This document shows, in pieces, positions 52,103 through 60,484 of a DNA stretch of 64,000 nt. Source of the DNA: Cupriavidus campinensis (GTDB lineage Bacteria > Pseudomonadota > Gammaproteobacteria > Burkholderiales > Burkholderiaceae); contig NZ_CAJPVH010000008.1 in assembly GCF_905397395.1 (NCBI RefSeq), positions 1-64,000 of the forward strand, read 5' to 3'. The position numbers and the translations under genes are program-made. The number at the start of each line of letters is the position of its first letter. Positions within the stretch are counted from its first letter, which is position 1. The notes below the pieces were generated by a model. The model did no database searches. It was not told the origin of the DNA and worked only from the letters and a program-made list of their open reading frames with translations.

Positions 52103-53338
52103 ATGGCCGTCCAGATTTCCAACGTCAGAAGCTGCGTGCATGGATTGGTGCCGCTTATCGCGAGCGGCACCAACGCTGCAATGGGAAGATGCGCTCTGTT
52201 GGCTGCAATCGCGGGTGCTGTCGGGTTGCTCAGTTGGCATGGCTCTGTCGCTATGCTAGCCTTCGCGCCCACCATTGTCGTAGTGTGGCGGGCCGCGCGT
52301 TCACGCATGCAGGCCTTCATCTTCTTGTATGCCTACTACCTTGCAGCGTCACGGGGGCTGCTGTTAGGGGCGGGCATTTTCTTCGGCGATTCGCTAACTG
52401 CCCCCGCATGGGCATATGGAATAGGAATCTGGCTTGTTCCAAACGCCATACTCGCGGCAACCTGGGCGGTTTGCTGGGGAAGGTCTCTGCGAATCGCGAG
52501 GCTTGGGGTTGCGCTCCTTCTGACCTCCCTCCCGCCAATTGGCGTTTTCGGGTGGGCGAATCCACTGACAGCCGCCGGCGCCATCTTTCCCGGGCTCTCA
52601 TGGCTCGGCATGGCACTTACGATATGCCTTCTTGCCGTGCTCGCACACAGGCTACGGCCCCTACTGGTCAGCGGACTGTGCGCGCTGGCCATTGCTGCAA
52701 ACGCCGCTTACGTGCCGGCAGATCCTCCGGGATGGGTTTCCATCGATACCACCGTCGGAACCGACCGCGACGCAGCGTCCGAATTCTCTCGCCTGCAGGC
52801 TGTACAGCACCAGGTTACGTCTCATATTCACGCACATCCTGAGGCAAAGGTTTTTGTGTTGCCTGAGTTGGTCGGCGGAAATTGGGACGCCAATGCAATT
52901 TGGTGGGAGGACATCGGCGAACAACTGACCGCTCGTGGGCAGACAGCCCTAATCGGCGCCTATCTACCCTACGCACGCAACCACCGCTACGTGAACGCCC
53001 TATTCTCGATCGGCCGAGATCCAGATTGGGCCCTGGTCGATCGAGTCCCAGTGCCCATATCGATGTGGCGTCCGTGGGACTCTCAGAGCGCCACTGCGTT
53101 CTGGTGGGAGTCTGGTGTCACATCCATCGCGGGGATACGTGCTGCCAGCCTGGTTTGCTATGAGCAGCTGTTGATCTGGCCAATCGCAGTTAGCATGGCC
53201 AACCGCCCCGAGATTATTGTCGGAGCCTCCAATGTCTGGTGGGCGCGCGGAACCAGCATACCTGCGATCCAACTTCAGGCCACTTCTGCGTGGGCCCGTC
53301 TCCTCGGCATTCCGTCAGTCTGGGCAAAGAACGAGTGA
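52103..53338 (+). CDS. traB: TraB-like conjugal transfer protein with nitrilase-type domain
   Basis: 411 aa. Five to six N-terminal membrane helices precede a carbon-nitrogen hydrolase domain related to apolipoprotein N-acyltransferase. The candidate catalytic Glu is in FVLPELVGG and the Cys in ASLVCYEQ; the Lys position is less certain (VDRVPVPISMW). TraB of Agrobacterium-type conjugation regions has this layout. The dispersed motif lies in the first codons, so the true start may be ATG 52181. It ends 4 bp before the first iteron. Confidence 0.65.
   Translation: MAVQISNVRSCVHGLVPLIASGTNAAMGRCALLAAIAGAVGLLSWHGSVAMLAFAPTIVVVWRAARSRMQAFIFLYAYYLAASRGLLLGAGIFFGDSLTAPAWAYGIGIWLVPNAILAATWAVCWGRSLRIARLGVALLLTSLPPIGVFGWANPLTAAGAIFPGLSWLGMALTICLLAVLAHRLRPLLVSGLCALAIAANAAYVPADPPGWVSIDTTVGTDRDAASEFSRLQAVQHQVTSHIHAHPEAKVFVLPELVGGNWDANAIWWEDIGEQLTARGQTALIGAYLPYARNHRYVNALFSIGRDPDWALVDRVPVPISMWRPWDSQSATAFWWESGVTSIAGIRAASLVCYEQLLIWPIAVSMANRPEIIVGASNVWWARGTSIPAIQLQATSAWARLLGIPSVWAKNE
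52115..52131 (+). repeat. dispersed backbone motif, copy 6
   Basis: ATTTCCAACGTCAGAAG, one base off the core, 21 bp after the coiled-coil gene stop. Confidence 0.75.
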
Positions 53339-53342
53339 GTCC

Positions 53343-54374
53343 AAAGGTGACATATCTCGACCTCGCCTTCGGAGCCCGCGCGCCACCTAACTGTAAAGGT
53401 GACATCCTCCGACCGTCGTGCATCGTCCTCGGCTCGGTCGGAACATGTCACCTTTTGGCCAGAATGTAGGTGCCGAACGCATTTCCAAAGGTGACGGATA
53501 CCGACCCGGCACGGCGCTAGCTATCGAGATTGGGCCAAAAAGTGACAGTTTCCGACCCGCAAACGCGCTTTCGCCCCACCAAAGGTGACATTCACCGACC
53601 TCCATCTTCGGAATAGATCACTTTTTTTCTCCAACAGAAGCCTCTTTTTCTGCCGCTCCACCGGGCGATGCTGCGTTGCGCTTCGAAAGATGACATTTGG
53701 CGACCATGCACGCCTTGCGGTGAGGGTGGCGGATTACCGCCAGCAATAACCAAGAAAGGTGACATTTCCCGACCCATGAAGTCGTCTTCGTTGGAACGGT
53801 GACAGATTCCGACCTGGCAAGGGCACCCAAAGGTGACATCTGGCGACCAGTGGCTAGAAAGGCTAACGGTGACTCAATCCGACCTATCCCCTTCTTTTGA
53901 TTGGCAAATATCGTCCTTGAGATCCTTCGGGCCAACTATGACGTATTACGACCCCTTCTTCACAATTCCAACTCTGGCAGCCGAAAGGTGACACTGACCG
54001 ACCATCGTTCCCAGCCGGGACGAAACTCCCCAAAAGGTGACATATGCCGACCTCACTCATTGGACATCGAAAAGCGCAGCATCGGGACGCCTTATGTGTC
54101 ACATGCGCGGCTGGTTTGGCTTTTTGCTTGCCTTGGAAGCGATATTTCAAAAAGGGGTTTTGTATAAAAGTTAATAAAACCTTTAGTAAACCCTTTGTAA
54201 ACGTCGCGGCATCGCCCGCAAAGCCTTTGCCAGCAACGGTTTGCGGGTCGCGAGGAACTGTGAAAAGTGACGCAATCCGACCGAAAAGTGACGGATTCCG
54301 GGCGCAAGTGGACGTATACCGGGCGAGCGTGGACGTTTTCCGACCACTATCCCCAACGGTGACATCCGCCGACC
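53343..54374 (+). other. oriV: origin of replication: dispersed iteron array
   Basis: At least sixteen copies of a 20-bp iteron, consensus AAAGGTGACANNNNCCGACC. Clear copies start at 53343, 53395, 53487, 53538, 53581, 53686, 53755, 53795, 53829, 53865, 53984, 54033, 54263, 54284 and 54355; degenerate ones follow 54300. One copy (53436-53455) is inverted. Spacing is irregular (20 to 230 bp) instead of tight tandem. No gene overlaps the array, which precedes a Rep_3 initiator. Confidence 0.92.
54145..54202. other. AT-rich DNA-unwinding candidate
   Basis: A run of about 58 bp, much richer in A and T than the neighbourhood, with repeated AAAACCTTTAGTAAACC-like units (54175-54200). It lies in the widest gap of the iteron array, where an unwinding element would be expected. 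Confidence 0.6.
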
Positions 54375-54377
54375 GTG

Positions 54378-54386
54378 TTATCCACA
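54378..54386 (+). other. DnaA box
   Basis: TTATCCACA, a perfect match to the E. coli DnaA consensus, just after the last full iteron. Confidence 0.75.
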
Positions 54387-54421
54387 GCAGGCGAGGCAGA
54401 GAGGTGACGCCGTTGTTTCTT

Positions 54422-54443
54422 GTCACCTTCCGCGAAAGGTGAC
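54422..54443. promoter_or_regulatory. inverted iteron half-sites, rep operator candidate
   Basis: GTCACCTT, six bases, AAGGTGAC, ending 7 bp before the rep ATG. In Rep_3 plasmids such inverted half-iterons bind Rep dimers and repress rep. Confidence 0.7.
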
Positions 54444-54450
54444 TTGACGT

Positions 54451-55320
54451 ATGGCTGTCACCCTAAACTATAATCCGCCCAGTCAAGGCACAACGAGCAT
54501 GCCCATGAGCACAGCGCTGTCCGAAGTGGAAGTCATCGAAGCCGAGCCGATCATTATTGAGGAGGACGGGGATGTTGTGTCCGATGATACAGGCCGCGTA
54601 AAGGGGACCGTGGCAATGAGCCGCGCCTTGGTCAACGCATCCCATGGTCTAAAGCTCAATGAAAAGCGGCTGATGATGTGTGCCTTGCGGTTCATCGACA
54701 GCAAGAAGTCGCCACACGCACAGGGAGGCTCACCAGGCTACGTATCGGTACGTGTCAAAGCAGACCAATTTGCCGCGGTAGCTGATCTGCAGCCGCGTGA
54801 CGGTGAACGCCAAGCTACGTCCGCATACGAAGGTCTGAAGGACGCTTGCGCTCGATTGATGGAGCGAAAGTTGACGTACCGCGAAGGAAAGCGTCTCGTT
54901 CAACTGCGATGGGTCTTCAAGGCCGTCTACCACGACGGCGAAGGGTGGGCAGAAATCAGCTTCTCACCTGACCTGACGCCGCACATCTTCATGTTGCGGA
55001 ACCGATTCGTTCAGTACAACCTGGAACTCGCACGCGGCCTGCAGTCCGTCTATACGTGGCGTCTGCTGGAACTACTGATGCGGGAAAAGGATCGGGGCAA
55101 GCTCTTTATCACTGTGGAAGATCTGCGTGTCGCGCTAGACATTCCCGAGACCTATCGATTCGCAGATATTAAGCGCCGCGTCATCGAGACTGCCGTCGGA
55201 GAGTTGAACAAGAAGGCGGACCTCGTGATTGACTGGAAGCCAGTCAAACGGGGCCGGGCCGTGGCGTCGCTGGAGTTCACATTTGTTGAAAACCCCCAAC
55301 GACGTCTGACGGACTTCTGA
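54451..55320 (+). CDS. repB: Rep_3-family replication initiator
   Basis: 289 aa from ATG 54451 (an internal start at 54499 is possible). The two winged-helix domains of Rep_3 initiators are seen: ALVNASHGLKLNEKRLMMCA followed by LRFIDSKK, and the second with YTWRLLELLMREKDRGKLFI. It would bind the iterons as a monomer and its own operator as a dimer. The stop codon lies inside dispersed motif copy 7. This defines the replicon as an iteron-controlled theta plasmid. Confidence 0.88.
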   Translation: MAVTLNYNPPSQGTTSMPMSTALSEVEVIEAEPIIIEEDGDVVSDDTGRVKGTVAMSRALVNASHGLKLNEKRLMMCALRFIDSKKSPHAQGGSPGYVSVRVKADQFAAVADLQPRDGERQATSAYEGLKDACARLMERKLTYREGKRLVQLRWVFKAVYHDGEGWAEISFSPDLTPHIFMLRNRFVQYNLELARGLQSVYTWRLLELLMREKDRGKLFITVEDLRVALDIPETYRFADIKRRVIETAVGELNKKADLVIDWKPVKRGRAVASLEFTFVENPQRRLTDF

Positions 55321-55329
55321 CGTTGGAAG
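55313..55329 (+). repeat. dispersed backbone motif, copy 7
   Basis: ACTTCTGACGTTGGAAG; the TGA inside it is the stop codon of rep. It is identical to copy 2 and lies between the rep gene and the pil promoter. Confidence 0.8.
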
Positions 55330-55367
55330 CATCACTGCAAAATCTGTTGACGACGTGGGACTTCGCG

Positions 55368-55396
55368 TTGACAATGATATAAATATATTCTGATAC
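55368..55396 (+). promoter_or_regulatory. sigma-70 promoter of the pil operon
   Basis: TTGACA, 17-bp AT-rich spacer, TGATAC. The consensus -35 and correct spacing predict a strong promoter about 60 bp before the first gene of the thin-pilus operon. Confidence 0.75.
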
Positions 55397-55456
55397 GCAG
55401 ATTCGCCCACCTCGTTTTTCGAGGGCTGGGGCGAAGAGAAAAAAAGGATTACTGCG

Positions 55457-55915
55457 ATGAAAAGTAGTTTTTTTATTGCTCTCGTGTTGGTGCCGTCGAT
55501 CACCATGGCTGCTTTCGTCATTGAGGACGACGATCCAGTGGCGTCGGTGCCGCAGGCCAGTACCGCAGTGGCATCTGCGAAGGGACAAGGTGCGCGTCCT
55601 CTGATCGTCCCGTCTCAATGGAAGGCCGTGATTGTCGGGGTGCGCGAGATCAACAGCGCGACCCATGGTCTGGTCGCGTCGCGAGACGGCTCCAAGCTGC
55701 TGCTGACGTTCACGAAAGCTCCGACGAAGCTCTTTGTTGAGGATCCAACGACGGGCGAGGCGATCTCCAACGCAGACTGGTTAAGCGACACGGCGGTACG
55801 TATTGACGTCGCCGGCATGCGCCAGATCCAGATTCGCTCTCAGGAAGGCACTCTGACAGTCGCTTTGCAGGGCGAAGGCTTGGTTCGCGTACTCGATGAA
55901 CGGGCGCCCGCATGA
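55457..55915 (+). CDS. secreted protein at the head of the pil operon
   Basis: 152 aa with a signal peptide (MKSSFFIALVLVPSITMAAF) and a beta-rich C-terminal part (VRIDVAGMRQIQIRSQEGTL). Size is close to R64 PilM, but I see no clear similarity. It may be a periplasmic assembly factor. Its stop overlaps the next start (ATGA). Confidence 0.6.
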   Translation: MKSSFFIALVLVPSITMAAFVIEDDDPVASVPQASTAVASAKGQGARPLIVPSQWKAVIVGVREINSATHGLVASRDGSKLLLTFTKAPTKLFVEDPTTGEAISNADWLSDTAVRIDVAGMRQIQIRSQEGTLTVALQGEGLVRVLDERAPA

Positions 55916-56355
55916 AGCGGCTCCGACCACTTGGTGCAGCGCTCATCTTCTTCAGCATGACGTCCGTCTCCGCGCAATGCTGGGAAGCTGTATCGGCGAA
56001 GTACGACATTCCCGTTCCGCTTCTGAAGGCAATCGCCGAACAGGAATCGCACTTTAACAACAGTGCATTCCGTCGCGAGCCTGACGGCAAGTACAGCGTA
56101 TGCATGATGCAAATCCTCAACACATGGTTTCCCACAATCCAGCGCCGTTTCGGAATCACCGAAACGGATCTCCGCCGGGATGCGTGTACGTGCCTCGATG
56201 TTGGCGGGTGGATCTTGTATGAGAGTCGCAAGGAGCTTGGTCCGAATTGGCGATCTGTAGGCGGCTACAACGCGAAGACGGAATGGAAGCGAATCAAGTA
56301 CGCGAACGACATCGAAAAGAGGCTCAGCAAATTTCAGGCAGGGGAAGCGAAATGA
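55912..56355 (+). CDS. lytic transglycosylase of the thin-pilus system (PilT/VirB1-like)
   Basis: 147 aa. A signal peptide is followed by an SLT domain: YDIPVPLLKAIAEQESHFNN (catalytic Glu in QES), SVCMMQILNTW and GGYNAKTEW. It should open the peptidoglycan for pilus assembly. In R64 the equivalent pilT is after pilS; here it is near the operon start. Overlaps both neighbours by 4 bp. Confidence 0.85.
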   Translation: MKRLRPLGAALIFFSMTSVSAQCWEAVSAKYDIPVPLLKAIAEQESHFNNSAFRREPDGKYSVCMMQILNTWFPTIQRRFGITETDLRRDACTCLDVGGWILYESRKELGPNWRSVGGYNAKTEWKRIKYANDIEKRLSKFQAGEAK

Positions 56356-56882
56356 CACGTTATTTGACAGCGGCAAGCCCGCGTTTGGTTCCGGGCGCGA
56401 TCGCCCTTGCAATTGCTGCGCTGCTCAGCGCAGGAGAAGCGCACTCAGCAAGTGGTGTGGATCTCGTCGCGGCTCGAAGCACTTCGTTGGCTGCCGCGAA
56501 GGCTGCTGAAGAAGCCGGAGAGAAGCAGCGCGCGAAAGAAGGAAACCCTAGTGGTGCCATGACGGCCGCTGTCGCAACGTCGTTGCCTGTGGCTAAAGCG
56601 GAGCCCCCCAAGCCTGTGGAAATCTGGCGCATCACCGCCGAAGACGGCACCTTGGCCGATGGCCTGCGCAAGTGGGTGCTGAAGGCTGGATATGAAGGCC
56701 TGGAATGGAGCGCCGGCCGCGAGATCCGCGCATATCGGCTGGAGCAAACCGGCACCTTCAAGGAAGCGCTGTGGCAAGTGATGTACGACACCGGGACCAC
56801 CAACTACCGGCTCCGTGCGTGCATCTACAAAAATGGCCTGGTGCGCATCGTCACCAAGAACACTCTCTGCAAATTCCAGTAA
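56352..56882 (+). CDS. pilL: PilL/TcpQ-domain protein
   Basis: 176 aa from ATG 56352. After a signal peptide and an Ala/Glu-rich linker, residues about 95-165 match the TcpQ/PilL C-terminal domain (EIWRITAEDGTLADGLRKWV, later FKEALWQVMYDTG). R64 PilL is about twice as long and is a lipoprotein; this is a short version holding only the TcpQ domain. It probably helps to place the secretin PilN. Confidence 0.75.
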   Translation: MTRYLTAASPRLVPGAIALAIAALLSAGEAHSASGVDLVAARSTSLAAAKAAEEAGEKQRAKEGNPSGAMTAAVATSLPVAKAEPPKPVEIWRITAEDGTLADGLRKWVLKAGYEGLEWSAGREIRAYRLEQTGTFKEALWQVMYDTGTTNYRLRACIYKNGLVRIVTKNTLCKFQ

Positions 56883-56887
56883 TCGTC

Positions 56888-58603
56888 ATGGCAACTACCG
56901 TATTCCAGAAGATCACCATCGCGGCGGCTGTGACGTCCATTCTGTCGGGCTGCGCATTCACTCCCGGCGAACTGGCTTCGGCTAAAGACGAACTGCAGGC
57001 GAAGATTGCCGCCCGCAAACAAGCGATGGAAGATCGCCAACGCGAACTACCCCTCGTGGAAGAGGTAGATGCGAACTACCTCGGTAGTGAGGCGATTCCG
57101 CTCTCGTATAACACGACACTTCCGCCAGCGTTTCATGAAAAGCGGCTGAGGCTCGCTGAGCGCACGAACGTCCGCACCATCGCTAAACGGATCACGGATG
57201 TCACGCGTATTCCCGTTGTCGTCAACGTGGATGTTTGGTCTCGCCCGACGATGCGGCGTCTGCCTAACGGCTCTGGTGCGATGACGCAGAACGCTTCCGC
57301 GACAGTGGCAGCCAGCACACCGGCGGCAGCGGGCGGCTACCCTGGCGGCAGCCCATATGGCGGCTCTGTAGTTTCCCAAAGCGGGTACCTGGGGGCGCAA
57401 TGGATCGATCCCAATGATCTGTCGGTTAATGTCGATGACACCCTGGCACGGGCTATGGATGCGTGGACCGCGCCGGCGGGCCTGAGTTGGGATTACAACC
57501 GCGAAAAGAATGAAATCACCGTCTTCCGCTATGTGACGCGCTCATTCCAGATCCGGGCTAGCAGCGGTACCGTGGAAACGACGTCCACCATGAACAAGGG
57601 CCTATCCGCAAACAACGGAACGCAGGGCAGCTCCAATGGATCAGGATCGCAAATCGGTTCGTTCGATGCTGGCTCAAGGGTAACGACGTCGGCCAAGTCG
57701 GATGCTCTGGCCAGCCTCCTCCAGACCATCAAAGACAATTACCTGCTTTCGGCAGAAGAAGTCGCCACGGCGAACACCGCTACATCGTCCATCACCATTA
57801 CTGGCAGCCGATACACGGTCGACCAGGTAGGGGCTTTCATTGCCAATCAGAATGCAACGTTGTCTCAGCAAGTTGCTGTGACCTTGGATACGTATCTCGT
57901 CCAGGTCACGAATCAGTCTGACGCTGGATTCGACGTTTCGGCCATCTACTCCAAGCTTGCAAACGGCGCCGCCGAGTGGGCCTTGAACCTCTCGGGCCCG
58001 ACTTCTCTTGTCAGCAATGCGGCGGGTCAGTTCGGTTTCAATGTTGTGTCGCCGACCTCGCCTTGGAACGGTACGAGCATCACCGCGCAGGCTGTGAACA
58101 GCCTCGGCACCGTGTTGTCGCACACCTCCCGCACCTATCCGACCAAGAACCGCCTGCCGATCAACGTAACCAATTTTGAATCGGAAGGCTATCTTGCGCA
58201 GACCACGCCGGGATATGGCGGACTGAGCGGATCGAGCGTAACCGGCCTCACCCCGGGCACCGTGACAACGGGCAACTTTTCCGTTATTACGCCGACCATC
58301 TATGAGAACGGCGCCGTCGAGTTGCGCCTTTCCCTTGATGAAAGCTTGAATCAGGGTTTCAAGGAAATTTCCACCGGCTCGGGGGCGACGCTGCAGAAAA
58401 TGCAGCTGCCGCACATCACCGGAAGCAAGGCCGATCCAACCGTTGAAGTCCGCGATGGCGAATCGCTCATCCTGGTCGCGATGGACGACGACACCATGAA
58501 CGGGCAGAAGCGGTACGGCGCTTCCGGCGCCTCGCTGACAGGCCAGCGCGCCCGCGTCGTGAAAATCCAGGTGGTGACCCCTCGCGTGTTGGGCCGGAGC
58601 TGA
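56888..58603 (+). CDS. pilN: PilN, lipoprotein secretin of the thin pilus
   Basis: 571 aa from ATG 56888 with a lipobox (TSILSGC, Cys at about residue 22). A Gly/Ser-rich region is present around residues 130-160. The C-terminal secretin domain contains VAVTLDTYLVQVTNQSDAGF and VEVRDGESLILVAMDDD. It forms the outer-membrane ring for the pilus. It is 6 bp downstream of pilL. Confidence 0.88.
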   Translation: MATTVFQKITIAAAVTSILSGCAFTPGELASAKDELQAKIAARKQAMEDRQRELPLVEEVDANYLGSEAIPLSYNTTLPPAFHEKRLRLAERTNVRTIAKRITDVTRIPVVVNVDVWSRPTMRRLPNGSGAMTQNASATVAASTPAAAGGYPGGSPYGGSVVSQSGYLGAQWIDPNDLSVNVDDTLARAMDAWTAPAGLSWDYNREKNEITVFRYVTRSFQIRASSGTVETTSTMNKGLSANNGTQGSSNGSGSQIGSFDAGSRVTTSAKSDALASLLQTIKDNYLLSAEEVATANTATSSITITGSRYTVDQVGAFIANQNATLSQQVAVTLDTYLVQVTNQSDAGFDVSAIYSKLANGAAEWALNLSGPTSLVSNAAGQFGFNVVSPTSPWNGTSITAQAVNSLGTVLSHTSRTYPTKNRLPINVTNFESEGYLAQTTPGYGGLSGSSVTGLTPGTVTTGNFSVITPTIYENGAVELRLSLDESLNQGFKEISTGSGATLQKMQLPHITGSKADPTVEVRDGESLILVAMDDDTMNGQKRYGASGASLTGQRARVVKIQVVTPRVLGRS

Positions 58604-58605
58604 GA

Positions 58606-59961
58606 ATGGACCACAGAAACGTCGTGACAATCGACGGACGCCGGACAATTTTCGGATTGTCCTGGCGCGTCATCGATCAGCTTGGCTCGCGGAATGATGT
58701 TATCAAGCAGATGAAGCGCGACGGCGCTCGCTGGCAGGCGAGCTACAAGACTGCGCGCTACCTTGAGAACCTGGGGACGATGCGTAGCGCACCGCCAAAG
58801 GGTAGGGTGCTTTCCGCTGCGGGACAAGCCGCTTTGCATCCGAACATCCGCGGCACTACCGCCCTGATCGTTCTCGAAGAGGAGGGCTCGCAGGTCGCCC
58901 AAGGCCTTGTTGGAATCATTGGCCTGCAAAGTGGGAACGTGACGATGGACGTGCTTGTCTCGCCTGCCGATGCTCCAGCGACAATTCGCGCGTACACCGA
59001 TCGTCTCGCGAAAACTGAAGAGAGCTTTCGCGTGCACGGGACAATCCAGACGCCTCAAATTCAGCAGGCCGTCTCTCGCGCGGAAGGGCAATTTCCCTTC
59101 ACCTGGCATGACTTGATTCCACCGCAGCGCGGTCTGCGAGGCTTTTTCGGCCGTTCCACGCCAAGCGTCTATCTCCGGCCGCTGAAGACGGACCAGGCTC
59201 TGAAGTACACCGCTATCGCTAGTGTTTCTGTGGCTGTCATCGCGGCAGGGCTCTATGCCAATGACGTGCTGCAAGAGCGCGACGAAGCAGCGCGTGCTTT
59301 TGCCGCTAAGCAAAAGCAGGATCCGCGCCATCTGTATCAAGAGTCGATCAAGCAGTTTTTGGCGACACCACGGATCTTGCTGCGTGACGCCATACCAGCT
59401 GTCAGGACCTCTATCGGCCCGGTCAACGTGCAGATGGCCGGCTGGAAGCTCAAGACCATTTCATGCAATTCGTCCAGCTGCAGCGCGACCTGGGAACGTG
59501 ATTTTGGAACCTTTGACGAGTTCATTTCGCGGGCCCCTGAAGCATGGTTGCCTGTGGTTCCTGATGAAAATCTGTCACGGCTGACACACACGTTTCCGCT
59601 GGAAATGCCAAAGCGGACGCTGCCCGACCGCAAGGCCTGGCTAACCCAAACGGCATTTCTTCAATCGGAAGCCAGCCGCTGGCAACGCCTGAAGGAACTC
59701 GGCCTAAGTATCACCCTGCAAAAGCCCGAGCTTCGCGCGCTTCCCTCGGTCGCGTCCGCCTCCGTGCAGTCGCAAGCGATTTACGCCGCAGTCCCCGAAG
59801 CAATCCGTGGGTCAACGTGGAACATCAGCAAGACGGACTGGCTTCTGAGCAAAGCGTTTGAGAACGCGCCGGAAAGCATGTCCCTGGAGCAACTAACGAT
59901 CTCTTTCACCGGGAAAGGGGTCCAATTCGATGCATCGGGAGTTTCATATGTCAGCAAGTAA
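58606..59961 (+). CDS. pilO: PilO, pilus assembly protein
   Basis: 451 aa. A cytoplasmic N-terminal region of about 190 residues is followed by one membrane helix (YTAIASVSVAVIAAGLYAND) and a periplasmic domain with a Cys pair (ISCNSSSCSATW). This is the type IVb PilO2 architecture. It probably connects the inner-membrane platform to the secretin. The pilP start lies within its end (14-bp overlap). Confidence 0.85.
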   Translation: MDHRNVVTIDGRRTIFGLSWRVIDQLGSRNDVIKQMKRDGARWQASYKTARYLENLGTMRSAPPKGRVLSAAGQAALHPNIRGTTALIVLEEEGSQVAQGLVGIIGLQSGNVTMDVLVSPADAPATIRAYTDRLAKTEESFRVHGTIQTPQIQQAVSRAEGQFPFTWHDLIPPQRGLRGFFGRSTPSVYLRPLKTDQALKYTAIASVSVAVIAAGLYANDVLQERDEAARAFAAKQKQDPRHLYQESIKQFLATPRILLRDAIPAVRTSIGPVNVQMAGWKLKTISCNSSSCSATWERDFGTFDEFISRAPEAWLPVVPDENLSRLTHTFPLEMPKRTLPDRKAWLTQTAFLQSEASRWQRLKELGLSITLQKPELRALPSVASASVQSQAIYAAVPEAIRGSTWNISKTDWLLSKAFENAPESMSLEQLTISFTGKGVQFDASGVSYVSK

Positions 59962-60478
59962 ACAAGCGATTCTGGCGATTGCTGGTCTCGCGGCATTCGG
60001 TTGCGCCAACGCACAAACTGTCGATCAGCTGACGGAATGGTCGCGTAGCAAACTTTGCAAAGACATCACCAAGGATTTCGCTCCGAACGTTTGCCCCGGC
60101 GTGGCGTCCAGCGCAGCGCACTCTGCCGCAGCGGCGGTACCGGTGGCACAGCCCGTTCCACCGCAACCGCCGGCGCCCGTGCTGCGTGGCATCAACGGCG
60201 GTAGTGGAACCAAATTGACGGCAATGATTGCTGAAGGCGGAGATCCGGCGCCTTATGCTGTTGGGCAGACCACAAGCGGCGGCTGGAAGGTAGTCGGCGT
60301 CAACGGGAACGTCGTCACAGTATCGCGGGGGAACGTTCGCAAGTCGTTAGAGTACCAGGACACCCTCGGCGCCTACATGCCTGTCCCGCCTGCAGCGTCT
60401 GCGGCGCAACTGCCGCTCGCGAAAGCGGTCGGCAACGACCCGACGCCATCTGCGCCCGGCACGCTGATGAACCGCTGA
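59948..60478 (+). CDS. pilP: PilP, pilus assembly protein
   Basis: 176 aa from ATG 59948. A signal peptide (SKQAILAIAGLAAFGCANAQ) is followed by a Pro/Ala-rich linker and a small beta domain (YAVGQTTSGGWKVVGVNGNV) as in the PilP family. It acts in the periplasm between PilO and PilN. Confidence 0.8.
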   Translation: MSASKQAILAIAGLAAFGCANAQTVDQLTEWSRSKLCKDITKDFAPNVCPGVASSAAHSAAAAVPVAQPVPPQPPAPVLRGINGGSGTKLTAMIAEGGDPAPYAVGQTTSGGWKVVGVNGNVVTVSRGNVRKSLEYQDTLGAYMPVPPAASAAQLPLAKAVGNDPTPSAPGTLMNR

Positions 60479-60484
60479 GACGCC

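Noticed and set aside
53387-53935. Short leftward open frames across the iteron region
   Set aside because: They arise from the repeated iteron sequence read in one frame; they have no start signals and no protein-like composition.
53343-54374. Regular repeats that could suggest a CRISPR array
   Set aside because: The 20-bp repeats have a degenerate centre and irregular spacing, and they lie directly before a Rep_3 gene with a DnaA box, so they are iterons. No cas gene is present.
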